Translations under genes and position numbers: made by a program | Source of the DNA: Saprospirales bacterium GYS_P2D | GTDB taxonomy: Bacteria > Bacteroidota > Bacteroidia > Chitinophagales > Saprospiraceae | Assembly: GCA_009833045.1 (NCBI GenBank) | Contig: WUUP01000005.1 | Coordinates: forward strand, 124,001-188,000 | Direction of reading: 5' to 3' | Length of the DNA stretch: 64,000 nt | The notes under the pieces: generated by a model | Databases searched by the model: none | The model's input: the letters and a program-made list of their open reading frames with translations, nothing else | Told to the model about the DNA's origin: nothing | Shown: positions 24,301 through 32,151 of the stretch, in pieces | Layout of the letters: the number at the start of each line of letters is the position of its first letter | How positions within the stretch are numbered: the stretch's first letter is position 1

Positions 24301-24768
24301 ATCGATACGGATATCGAGATGATGATCCCCGATCACTATGTCAATAATATACAGGAGCGCTATAATCTATACAGTGAGCTCGATCTCATCGAAAATCAAG
24401 AAGACTTACTGCACTTCAGAGAGGCCATGAAAGATCGCTTTGGTCCTATACCAGAGACTGTAGAGGAGTTATTTCATGGATTGCGCTTGAGATGGCAAGC
24501 TAAGAAATTAGGATTTGAGCGAGTGATCCTCAAAGGGGGTAAGATGCGCTGTTATTTCTTGTCCAATCCTCAGTCAAGCTTTTTTGAGACGGAGCTCTTT
24601 CAACGATTCATGGGTTTCATCTCGACTAAGGGACCTATCATGGGATATCAGCTGAAGCAGACTAAGACTTATCTGATTTTATCAAAACCAGATGTCAAGT
24701 CATTGAAAGAAGCGAAGATTTTACTCGAGAGAATCATCGAGGATGTAGATGAGCCCGTATCTGTCTAA
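21376..24768 (+). CDS. mfd: Transcription-repair coupling factor Mfd
   Basis: Removes stalled RNA polymerase at DNA lesions and recruits UvrA. About 1130 residues from GTG at 21376 (MENLTRLLSRYQEDKR). Domains: UvrB-like N-terminal region (to about 430), RNA-polymerase-interacting CarD-like domain (GDYVVHIDHGVGKFSGLEKI), superfamily-2 translocase with GDVGFGKTEVA (Walker A), DEEQKFG (motif II), TATPIPRT and the RecG-like TRG motif area, then the C-terminal UvrA-masking domain. The open frame extends back into the radical SAM gene to 21049, but the upstream part does not resemble Mfd. The 3' end overlaps convergent crcB by 4 bp. Confidence 0.96.
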   Translation: MENLTRLLSRYQEDKRIKKAAAALSDIDTHSRVKMDHLLGAQEAFALMGLYDSGLANHVVIAIDKEEAAYLQNTLDNISPDKSISLLPDSFKRPLHFEELDSHNVLQRTEAINKMSLGLGRGEIIVTYPEALFEKVVDPNVINKQRIEISREESLDLDTILELLIEYGFERVEFVYEPGQFSIRGGIVDIFSFGNEWPYRIELFDDEVESIRMFNPGNQLSIRSINKIAIIPNVTGQFEQKDKISLFEIFPRDTVVWVKDGDHLIDKLQQCFEKAEEFAQDMMLVEDEKLKEIFKDRAFIYPGDVVDYVTRFNVIQYANSQLFPGEPEVTIDFGAKPQPSFNRSFELLIENLKELNEEQIEVFLFTDSTKQIERFYSIFEDLNAKVTFHPIAKSIHKGFIDPTMKIACYTDHQIFERFHRYKLRRGFTQEQAINLKMLRELKRGDYVVHIDHGVGKFSGLEKIDINGHIQESVRLFYKNNDVLYVSINSLHKISRYVGKDGTAPKLDKIGSDAWKTLKRKTKKKVKDIAKELIKLYAQRKASKGFACAPDGYLQNELEASFIYEDTPDQLQATIDVKADMEKEYPMDRLICGDVGFGKTEVAIRAAFKAVVNGKQVAVLVPTTILALQHAKTFAERLKDFPVKVDYINRFKSAAEKTATLKRLADGDIDILIGTHAILNKKVKFKDLGLLVIDEEQKFGVAAKEKLRGMKVNVDTLTLTATPIPRTLQFSLMSARDLSIIKTPPPNRQPIHTERRVFNDEVIRESIYYEVHRGGQVFFVHNRVKSLADMAALIKRLCPDVSIATAHGQMDPKKLEETLVAFIDRKYDVLVCTNIIETGLDISNANTMIINNANQFGLSDLHQLRGRVGRSNKKAFCYLFAPPLSVLTPEARKRLKTLEEFSDLGSGFHIAMRDMDIRGAGNLLGAEQSGFIADIGYETYQRILEEAVHELKENEFKDVFEDQLAEEKHSYVRDVEIDTDIEMMIPDHYVNNIQERYNLYSELDLIENQEDLLHFREAMKDRFGPIPETVEELFHGLRLRWQAKKLGFERVILKGGKMRCYFLSNPQSSFFETELFQRFMGFISTKGPIMGYQLKQTKTYLILSKPDVKSLKEAKILLERIIEDVDEPVSV

Positions 24769-25130
24769 GAGAATATTTTGGCTATAGCCAAACCTAAAAA
24801 AATACAGCCAACACCGAGTATCACACTTCCCAGTGCATAGATCAGTGCCGTGCTCATATGGCCATCTTGGTAGAGGGTGACGATCTCTCCGCTGAATGTC
24901 GAAAAAGTACTAAAGCCACCACAAAATCCGGTCATCAATAGTAGCCGCTGTGGCGTGCTGAGTAGCTGCTCTATGCTCAGCCCCATCAGAATGCCGAGGA
25001 TAGTACAGGCGATGATATTAGCGACGAGGGTCCCGTAAGGAAAGTGTGTAGATCTCAGTGCAATGCCCAAACTATATCTACATAGGCTACCGAGTCCTCC
25101 TCCGAGGAATACATAGAGTAGAGCACTCAT
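24765..25130 (-). CDS. crcB: Fluoride exporter CrcB/Fluc
   Basis: 121 residues with four membrane segments. GGGLGSLCRYSLG, the conserved asparagine in LVANIIAC and GFCGGFSTFSTFSGE are signatures of Fluc-type fluoride channels, which work as antiparallel dimers. The ATG at 25130 overlaps the stop of the upstream wecA-like gene as ATGA, so the two are coupled. A longer frame to 25250 would overlap that gene and lacks family similarity. There is no fluoride riboswitch evident upstream, consistent with expression from the preceding gene. Confidence 0.94.
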   Translation of the reverse strand: MSALLYVFLGGGLGSLCRYSLGIALRSTHFPYGTLVANIIACTILGILMGLSIEQLLSTPQRLLLMTGFCGGFSTFSTFSGEIVTLYQDGHMSTALIYALGSVILGVGCIFLGLAIAKIFS

Positions 25131-26191
25131 CGTGTCGATCTTGATATCGCTCGAGTCCTGAGAAATAGGATGGTGTATAGGATAGTAGTCAGGCCAGTGG
25201 CTAATACTAACTGTCCAGTGATCAGCCAAAAGGCGCCAATCGTATCCCATTGTATTGCGATGATCACAAATGCAAGATTGACTAATAAGAGTAGGCTCGT
25301 GGCCTGCATATGTGATAGTCCCACTCTGAGTAGTAGGTGGTGGATATGATTGCGATCTGGAGTGAATGGTGATATTCCCTTGGCCATACGAAGTAAGAAT
25401 ACTCTGAGAGTATCAAAGACAGGAAGTATGACTATGCTCAGTGCAATACCTGGTGCTGCAGAAAAATAATAGGAGTGACTAATCAGGGATTCATTGTACT
25501 CGAGAAACTGGATCAGCAAAACGGTACATATAGCGCCTAAAAGCAGAGAGCCTGTATCTCCCATAAATATCTGCGCTGGGGTGATATTATACTTTAAGAA
25601 TGCCAAAACTGCCCCACATACAGAGAAAGATAGCAGGCTGTAGCTATAGATCCCCGTGTGGTAAAACCATACGCCAAAAAAGGCAGTAGCTAATATGACT
25701 GTCGTCGAAGCTAAGCCGTTGATACCATCTATGAGATTATAAGAATTAATCAAAAATAAATAGACTAATACCGATAGGAATGTGCTCAGGCCATGGCTCA
25801 GTTCATGTATGTCGAAAAGGCCATAGAGTGATGTCAGTCGAATATCTGCGAAGGCTACAAAAAGGATGACTGCTGCCAGCTGACCCAGCAGCTTAGCGAA
25901 AGGGGCAAGGGGATCAAGATCATCTCGAGCACCCACTAAAAATATCACTGTCAGACCCAGTAAAAGAAATCTAAACTCATCAGATAATCCCAACGGATAA
26001 CAAAGGGCAAAGGCGAAAATCATCCCGATAAAAATCGATATCCCACCGAGCGAAGGGATCGCTCCAATGTGTGATGCTCGGTCGTTCTCCTGATCCATCA
26101 TGCCGTAGATACGAGACACTCGTATGACCATAGGCATGAGACCATATGTAAGGATGAAGGCTAATAGAAATGCAAAGAATATTTCGAGCAT
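25127..26191 (-). CDS. WecA/TagO-like UDP-GlcNAc:undecaprenyl-phosphate transferase
   Basis: 354 residues, about 10-11 membrane segments. Conserved cytoplasmic motifs are present: ASHIGAIPSLGGISIFIG, DDLDP (metal-binding, about 93-97), NLIDGINGLA, FMGDTGSLLLG and DRNHIHHLLL. This enzyme family loads N-acetylglucosamine-1-phosphate on the lipid carrier for O-antigen, capsule or teichoic-type glycans. It is followed by crcB with ATGA overlap, an unusual pairing with no evident functional logic. uppS, which makes the lipid carrier, lies 750 bp away in the other direction. Confidence 0.9.
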   Translation of the reverse strand: MLEIFFAFLLAFILTYGLMPMVIRVSRIYGMMDQENDRASHIGAIPSLGGISIFIGMIFAFALCYPLGLSDEFRFLLLGLTVIFLVGARDDLDPLAPFAKLLGQLAAVILFVAFADIRLTSLYGLFDIHELSHGLSTFLSVLVYLFLINSYNLIDGINGLASTTVILATAFFGVWFYHTGIYSYSLLSFSVCGAVLAFLKYNITPAQIFMGDTGSLLLGAICTVLLIQFLEYNESLISHSYYFSAAPGIALSIVILPVFDTLRVFLLRMAKGISPFTPDRNHIHHLLLRVGLSHMQATSLLLLVNLAFVIIAIQWDTIGAFWLITGQLVLATGLTTILYTILFLRTRAISRSTR

Positions 26192-26295
26192 CTATGTATA
26201 CTGAGTTCGTTTTCAGCTACTAAAGTATACTTTTAATCCGTGATATTATAAATTTCTATTATATATAACATTTTCATGTGTGCCTACTAAGTCTA

Positions 26296-26781
26296 TTACT
26301 CTTCTTTCAGCCAGTTTTTTATTTCTTCAGAGATATCTTTCATTCCATCCATGAGGTCATCGAGCGCCTCCTCTATGTCTTGGCCTAACTCTTCTTTGAT
26401 GAATTTTTCCAGTTCTTCTTTGCTTTCGATACTTATATCCTCAAGGTCCTCTGAGATATGTAGATCTGATAGGTCAATATCTATATCTCCATCCACTTTG
26501 CCTTTGTAGTATGCATATGTCAATGTGTTTTTCACAAAATCTACTTTCTCACCTATGGATAGTTCATCCTCGTATTTTTCATAGCATTGGTCCGCATACA
26601 GTTCAAATTCTTTGTCTATTGACTCCCAGTCATTGATGCTGATGTCACGATAGTGCTCTTTGACATCGCTGACGAAATCCTCAAAACTATTCAAGAAGGA
26701 TTTCTTATTGGGACATTTGACTTGTGGAGTATTGCAGCTGACGCCGATGATGACCAGACTGAGTAGTAAGATTCTTTTCAT
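26296..26781 (-). CDS. Acidic lipoprotein (DUF6565-like)
   Basis: 161 residues. The signal MKRILLLSLVIIGVSC ends in a lipobox with C16. The mature protein is very acidic and helical, with FLNSFEDFVSDVKEHYRDISINDWESIDKEF like DUF6565 lipoproteins of Bacteroidota, and repeated DLSDLHISEDLEDISIE and EEALDDLMDGMKDISEEIK stretches. The exact start of the C-terminal acidic region is not conserved in any motif I know. Function unknown; probably outer-membrane or periplasmic. Confidence 0.7.
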   Translation of the reverse strand: MKRILLLSLVIIGVSCNTPQVKCPNKKSFLNSFEDFVSDVKEHYRDISINDWESIDKEFELYADQCYEKYEDELSIGEKVDFVKNTLTYAYYKGKVDGDIDIDLSDLHISEDLEDISIESKEELEKFIKEELGQDIEEALDDLMDGMKDISEEIKNWLKEE

Positions 26782-26911
26782 GGAGTTTCGAATATTGAAT
26801 AAAAATAATATGATAATAGAATTGACAGCAAATAGTCAAAAATCTTGATGTAGAAGCACTTTAATTAGACTGATCCAAGTAGAAATCGGGCGAATGCTAC
26901 TTTAGAATTCT

Positions 26912-26919
26912 TATTTTTG
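26912..26919 (+). promoter_or_regulatory. -7 element upstream of uppS
   Basis: TATTTTTG matches TAnnTTTG and is 24 bp before the ATG at 26944. It shows that the open frame beginning at 26917 cannot all be coding, and supports the later start. Confidence 0.6.
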
Positions 26920-26943
26920 TGGCCTTTTTCTAATGAAAGCATA

Positions 26944-27690
26944 ATGTCACTACAGACGCAAATAGATATGACCAAGCTACCCCAGCACATCGCTATCATC
27001 ATGGATGGCAATGGCAGATGGGCAAAGCAACACAATAAGCCGAGGGTATTTGGGCATCAAAATGGTGTCAAGGCTGTGCGTCAGGTGACAGAAGGTGCTG
27101 CCGAGCTGGGAGTAAAGCATCTCACGCTCTATGCGTTTTCACAAGAAAACTGGAAACGACCAAAATTTGAAGTGAATACGCTGATGAAGCTATTCGTCAA
27201 GACGGTCGAAAAGGAACTGGATACGCTCAATAATAACAGTATCAAGCTCAATGCCATAGGAGATCTGGAGAATCTACCAAAAGATACCTATAAGGCACTC
27301 CTCCGAGGCATGGAGTCTACTCAGGATAATAACCGGATGACTCTCCATCTGGCGCTCAACTACAGCTCAAGATGGGAGATCATGAATGCCACTAAGCGGA
27401 TCGCAAGAGAATATAAAGAAGGACTACTGACTGAAGATCAGATCAATGATGAGCTAATGAGTCAGTATCTGACTACCAGCGGCATCCCTGATCCAGAGCT
27501 CATGATCCGATCCAGCGGGGAGCACCGCATCAGCAACTATCTACTCTGGCAGCTGTCGTATTCAGAGCTTTACTTCACAGATGTTTTATGGCCTGATTTT
27601 AGTAAAGAAGACCTGTATGCTGCCATTATTTCTTACCAAAATAGAGAGCGTCGATTTGGGATGACTGGAGACCAGTTAATTAAATCTTAA
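26944..27690 (+). CDS. uppS: Undecaprenyl diphosphate synthase
   Basis: Makes the C55 lipid carrier by cis-condensation of isopentenyl diphosphate. 248 residues from ATG at 26944. HIAIIMDGNGRWAKQHNKPR has catalytic D21. NYSSRWEI, PDPELMIRSSGEHRISNYLLWQ and YTDV-like FTDVLWPDF are the conserved late motifs. It is the first gene of uppS-bamA-ompH, a conserved Bacteroidota order that joins cell-envelope lipid carrier and outer-membrane protein assembly. Confidence 0.96.
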   Translation: MSLQTQIDMTKLPQHIAIIMDGNGRWAKQHNKPRVFGHQNGVKAVRQVTEGAAELGVKHLTLYAFSQENWKRPKFEVNTLMKLFVKTVEKELDTLNNNSIKLNAIGDLENLPKDTYKALLRGMESTQDNNRMTLHLALNYSSRWEIMNATKRIAREYKEGLLTEDQINDELMSQYLTTSGIPDPELMIRSSGEHRISNYLLWQLSYSELYFTDVLWPDFSKEDLYAAIISYQNRERRFGMTGDQLIKS

Positions 27691-27760
27691 TTCGAGGTTA
27701 AAAATTTAAACAAGCCACTGAGTGATAAATAAAGGACGTTTTTTTGAACCCATAGTTAAC

Positions 27761-30373
27761 ATGCCATTTATGAAGAAATATAGCCTTCTTCTATTTATTG
27801 CCATGGCTGCTGTCTCGCTCAATGCTCAGGTAGAGAACGATTTAGCTCCAGGTTTTATGGAGTTAGATTATAGCGATAAAAAGCAATATCACATAGCTAA
27901 AGTAAACGTCACTGGTGCCGAGCGCCGAGATGACAATGCTATAAAATCTATCACCGGACTCCGAGAAGGAAAAACCATCATGCTGCCGAGTGAAGATCTC
28001 TCAAGAGCGGTGAAAGAACTCTGGAGACTTCGCTTATTCTCTGATGTGACCATACTCATGGATAGCATCAAGATGGATAGCCTGTATCTGACAGTAGCGC
28101 TCAAGGAGCAACCTATCCTTGCTGGATATGACTTCGTCAATATCAAGAAAATAAAGCAAGAAAAAATTATAGAGGATTTGGAGGGTACGTTTCGCATAGG
28201 CGGGATAGTATCAGACAATGATCTCGCTGTGGGATCAGAGAAAGTGCGTCAGTACTATGTCGAAAAAGGGTACTATGACGCAGTAGCTCACCTCACTCCT
28301 GTAGAGGATACTACTAAAGAAAATGTGGTCCGAATCGTCGTAGATGTAGACAAAGGAGATCGCATCAAGATCGATGAGATCGACTTTGTGGGCAATAAAG
28401 ATATCTCAGATAAAAAGCTGCGTAAGCAGATGAAGTCCACTAAGCAGAAAGGAACATTGCTTAAAAAGTCAAAATTTGTCCAAGCAGACTTCAAAGAAGA
28501 TAAAAAGAAGGTCATCGAATTCTATATTAAAAATGGATATAGCGATGCGCAGATCATGAATGACTCTCTATGGAGAGACGAGGACGGATTGATCCATATG
28601 GATATCAATGTCTATGAAGGCCCTCAATATAAGTTTGGAGAGATATCGTGGAAAGGAAACTCAATATACACCGATGATCAGCTGGCTGCTGTGTTGGGTA
28701 TCAACAAAGGAGATGTATTCAATCCTGAAGAGCTGAGTAAACGGCTCGAGTTCAGTCTGGATGGTAGAGATATCTCCTCCCTCTATATGGATAAGGGGTA
28801 CTTATTCTTTAATGTAGATCCACAGCAGGTAGCTATCCGTCAGGATACTGTAGATATAGAGATGCGTATGTACGAAGGTCCTCAAGCGACTATCGATAGA
28901 GTAGTGATCAAAGGAAATGATCGTACTCATGAAAATGTCATCAGACGGGTACTCCGTACGAAGCCGGGCGAAAAATTCAGTAGATCAGATATCATCAGAT
29001 CTCAAAGAGAGATCACTAATCTTGGGTATTTTGATCCAGAGGCAGTCGATATCAATACGCCAGTCAACTATGAGAGAGGTACCGTGGATATCGAGTATAC
29101 TGTCGTAGAGCGTCCATCAGATCAGCTGGAGCTATCTGCGGGATATGGAGGTTTTGAGGGATTGATCGGGACACTGGGTGTTACCTTTAATAACTTCTCA
29201 CTTCAAAATATAAGAAATAAAGCGTCGTGGTCGCCACTACCGACAGGGGATGGTCAGCGACTGTCGCTGCGTATTCAGTCTAATAGTAGATTCTTTAGAT
29301 CGTACAACTTTAGTTTCACTGAGCCATGGCTCGGAGGTAAGCGTCCAAACTCATTCACAGTGGGTGGAGCAGCCTCTGCTTTTGACAATAGTTCTTTTGG
29401 ATCTGGTAAGCTGAGTATCACGAGATTGTTTGCAGGACTGGGTACAGCATTGAAGTTTCCAGATGATTTCTTCACCTCATCGACTACGCTCAATATTGAG
29501 CAGATCAAACTGGATGACTATGTCAATCGCTTCTTAGTAAGTGATGGTACCTTCAATAACTTCAATATTAGTCAGACTTTCGCTCGTAGCTCGATAGCTA
29601 ATCCAATGTTTCCGATGGGAGGATCGAGAGTTTCCTTGAATATTCAGTTCACTCCGCCATACTCTCTATTCAGGGGAGATGATTTCTGGGTGATGAGTGA
29701 GGAGGAGAGAGCTTCAGCTATCGAAAACGAGATCAAAACTCTCGGAGTTAGAGGTCTTGAGACATTTGATGAGGAGCGCTTTATTGGTGAATTAGAGGAA
29801 GCGGAGCGATTCCAATTCTTAGAGTATCATAAGTGGAGATTTGATGCTGAGTGGTACTACAACATAGTAGGAAAGCTCGTGATCATGACATCTGCTAAGA
29901 TGGGATATCTCGGTAACTATAATGATAATGTAGGCGATGTGCCATTCGAGCGATTTCAGCTGGGTGGAGATGGTCTCTCCAATCAGAGTGCCGGTATCCA
30001 GGGTACGGATATAATAGCTCTCAGAGGATATGAAGAAGAGGATGTAGATCCTAATAATAATATCACTGGTGGAGGTACGATATTTAATAAGTTCACCACA
30101 GAATTGAGGTATCCACTATCAACTAATCCTAACTCTACGATATACACTACCCTTTACTTTCAAGCAGGTAATCAGTGGAATAGCTTTGATGATTACAATC
30201 CATTTGAGCTGAGGCGAACTGTAGGAGTCGGTATGCGTGTATTCTTGCCGATGTTTGGATTGTTAGGATTTGATTACGGATTTGGTCTGGATAAGACGGT
30301 CAGTGGAGAGACTAATCCAGGATTGGGCCAGCTGGGCAAATTCAGTATCGTACTCGGATTTGAGCCAGATTAG
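27761..30373 (+). CDS. bamA: Outer-membrane protein assembly factor BamA
   Basis: Inserts beta-barrel proteins into the outer membrane. About 870 residues. A signal peptide (MKKYSLLLFIAMAAVSLNAQ) starts at 27770; ATG at 27761 is also possible. Residues about 35-450 hold five POTRA-type repeats, such as KVNVTGAERRDDNAIKSITG, IDEIDFVGNKDISDKKLRKQ and IDRVVIKGNDRTHENVIRR. The C-terminal Omp85 barrel includes GEM-like strands, and the final F-E-P-D is near the usual C-terminal aromatic end. Downstream of uppS by about 70 bp and upstream of the Skp-like chaperone gene, as expected. Confidence 0.94.
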   Translation: MPFMKKYSLLLFIAMAAVSLNAQVENDLAPGFMELDYSDKKQYHIAKVNVTGAERRDDNAIKSITGLREGKTIMLPSEDLSRAVKELWRLRLFSDVTILMDSIKMDSLYLTVALKEQPILAGYDFVNIKKIKQEKIIEDLEGTFRIGGIVSDNDLAVGSEKVRQYYVEKGYYDAVAHLTPVEDTTKENVVRIVVDVDKGDRIKIDEIDFVGNKDISDKKLRKQMKSTKQKGTLLKKSKFVQADFKEDKKKVIEFYIKNGYSDAQIMNDSLWRDEDGLIHMDINVYEGPQYKFGEISWKGNSIYTDDQLAAVLGINKGDVFNPEELSKRLEFSLDGRDISSLYMDKGYLFFNVDPQQVAIRQDTVDIEMRMYEGPQATIDRVVIKGNDRTHENVIRRVLRTKPGEKFSRSDIIRSQREITNLGYFDPEAVDINTPVNYERGTVDIEYTVVERPSDQLELSAGYGGFEGLIGTLGVTFNNFSLQNIRNKASWSPLPTGDGQRLSLRIQSNSRFFRSYNFSFTEPWLGGKRPNSFTVGGAASAFDNSSFGSGKLSITRLFAGLGTALKFPDDFFTSSTTLNIEQIKLDDYVNRFLVSDGTFNNFNISQTFARSSIANPMFPMGGSRVSLNIQFTPPYSLFRGDDFWVMSEEERASAIENEIKTLGVRGLETFDEERFIGELEEAERFQFLEYHKWRFDAEWYYNIVGKLVIMTSAKMGYLGNYNDNVGDVPFERFQLGGDGLSNQSAGIQGTDIIALRGYEEEDVDPNNNITGGGTIFNKFTTELRYPLSTNPNSTIYTTLYFQAGNQWNSFDDYNPFELRRTVGVGMRVFLPMFGLLGFDYGFGLDKTVSGETNPGLGQLGKFSIVLGFEPD

Positions 30374-30493
30374 ATCATTAAGGAATCGTTAAACGATCTC
30401 GATTATTGTGAATAACGCTATATACTTGCGTCAATAGAACGAAGCGAATAAACTTAAAACATGCAGCCTGCTGCTTTAAAAAACAAAAACAAC

Positions 30494-31000
30494 ATGAAAA
30501 AATACATTTTATCACTTGTGATCATAGCCGGAGCCGTTTTCTCATTGAGTGCTCAGAAGTTTGGCTATGTCAATTCTTCTCAGCTATTAGTAGGACTACC
30601 AGAGGTGAAGACAGCAGACTCTCAGCTCGAGCAGTATCAGAAAGACCTCATCACTAAAGGTGAGAATATGGTGAAGAAATTTGAGACTAACTACAATGCT
30701 TATTTGACGAAAGTCAACTCAGGAGAGCTATCACAGATCGCTATGCAGCAGCAGGAGGGCGCTCTCGCTCAAGAACAACAAGCGATCCAAGCATATGAAG
30801 TAGAAGTACAAAATAAAATCGCTGCTAAAAAGCAGGAGCTCTATCAGCCGATCCTCAATAAGGTACAGGATATGGTCAATAAAGTAGGCAAAGAGGAAGG
30901 GTACACTATGATCTTTGATGCGAGCATTGGAGGTATCTTATTTGCTGAAGAAGGTGATGACCTAATGCCACTCCTCAAGCAAAAGCTGGGAGTACAATAA
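30494..31000 (+). CDS. OmpH/Skp-like periplasmic chaperone
   Basis: 168 residues from ATG at 30494. Signal peptide MKKYILSLVIIAGAVFSLSAQ, then KFGYVNSSQLLVGLPEVKTADSQL, typical of the OmpH family, followed by a long coiled-coil with many Q, E and K residues (about 45-125) and the conserved C-terminal VGKEEGYTMIFDAS strand. The protein keeps unfolded outer-membrane proteins soluble on the way to BamA, whose gene lies directly upstream. An 11-residue longer frame exists but adds only a lysine- and asparagine-rich stretch before the signal peptide. Confidence 0.92.
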   Translation: MKKYILSLVIIAGAVFSLSAQKFGYVNSSQLLVGLPEVKTADSQLEQYQKDLITKGENMVKKFETNYNAYLTKVNSGELSQIAMQQQEGALAQEQQAIQAYEVEVQNKIAAKKQELYQPILNKVQDMVNKVGKEEGYTMIFDASIGGILFAEEGDDLMPLLKQKLGVQ

Positions 31001-31025
31001 GCGCAATACGTAAATTACGATAACG

Positions 31026-31059
31026 GAGGCTGTCTTCTCATTAGAGGACAGCCTCTTTT
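31026..31059 (+). terminator. Terminator of the uppS-bamA-ompH operon
   Basis: A 13-bp stem (GAGGCTGTCTTCT / AGAGGACAGCCTC, one G-T pair, loop CATT) followed by TTTTGGTTTAT. It separates ompH from the convergent site-2 protease gene. Confidence 0.9.
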
Positions 31060-31062
31060 GGT

Positions 31063-32139
31063 TTATATCTTCTTTAGGAAATTAAGGAGTAATCGTCTGT
31101 CGATTACTCCTTTTATGTTTTGTGACTCGTCCACTATGGCAGCTATTGCCCACCCATATTCGTTCATAGCGCTGAATGCTGTCTTGAGATTCATCCCTTC
31201 GCTGAGGAAGCCATACCGCTGAGACATATGAGTCGATATGGGATCGTCCATATAGCCATTTTCTTTGGCATCCTTGATGAATAGGGCTGGTAAGGCTCCG
31301 ACGATCTGACCGTCATCATCAAATACAAAAAAACCACCCTCTTTTTGATACTTCTCCGTAGTGCTAATGCTGTCATCTGGGTGTAGCCGATGATATCTTG
31401 TCAGTGCTATTTCGCCGACTTTAGTATCACTCATCCGCTGCTCATAGGCCACATGACGCCGCTCAGATCTGGCTGCCATGAATACGAATATACCGATGAA
31501 CAACAAGACATAATGATCGTAATATGCTCCTATCAATAAGAATCCCACAGCCAAAACTTGACCTATATAACTGGCGATCTTAGTAGCCTTGTTATGATTT
31601 TTGTACATCATAGCCAGCAGTGATCTCAGTACTCGCCCACCATCCATCGGGAAAGCTGGTATCATATTAAAGAAAATCAAGGCCACATTAATCGAGAACA
31701 AATAAGCAAGAAAATCATTTGGGGCCTCTATCAGATTGATGCGCTCGGTCTGCGGTAGGTAGTAATATCCCAATGCCCACAGTAATACCCAGAAAGCTAA
31801 TGCCAGTGCCACATTGACCATGGGACCTGCTATGGCGATCAGTAGCTCATGCTTAGCGATTTTAGGGATTGACTCCAGTCGTGCTACGCCTCCTATCGGT
31901 GATATGATGATATCTCTGGTATGCACCCCAAATCTTCGGGCCGTCAGCGCATGCCCATACTCGTGTAGTATCACGAAAAAGAACATGATAAGTATGACCG
32001 CAAAAAACCAAGGGATATCTGAGGTCGGTATATTATTGTCTACGACTACATAGGTGACAAATAGTATGAGAAGACCAAAGGTCCAATGTACCTTGACGGG
32101 GATGCCGAAATATTTTCCTATAGATAGTGATTGATTCAC
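31063..32139 (-). CDS. Site-2 protease family membrane metallopeptidase with CBS domains
   Basis: 358 residues, about six membrane segments. The zinc motif HEYGH (59-63) and the second motif NMIPAFPMDGGR with D166 are the active site of M50 proteases of the SpoIVFB/Rip3 group. Residues about 235-358 are a CBS pair (LTRYHRLHPDDSISTTEKY and the STHMSQRYGFLSEGMNLKTAF segment), often used to sense adenine nucleotides. Such proteases cleave substrates within the membrane; the target here is unknown. A TPR gene ends 12 bp upstream of its start on the same strand. Confidence 0.92.
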   Translation of the reverse strand: MNQSLSIGKYFGIPVKVHWTFGLLILFVTYVVVDNNIPTSDIPWFFAVILIMFFFVILHEYGHALTARRFGVHTRDIIISPIGGVARLESIPKIAKHELLIAIAGPMVNVALALAFWVLLWALGYYYLPQTERINLIEAPNDFLAYLFSINVALIFFNMIPAFPMDGGRVLRSLLAMMYKNHNKATKIASYIGQVLAVGFLLIGAYYDHYVLLFIGIFVFMAARSERRHVAYEQRMSDTKVGEIALTRYHRLHPDDSISTTEKYQKEGGFFVFDDDGQIVGALPALFIKDAKENGYMDDPISTHMSQRYGFLSEGMNLKTAFSAMNEYGWAIAAIVDESQNIKGVIDRRLLLNFLKKI

Positions 32140-32151
32140 AGTATTAGATGC

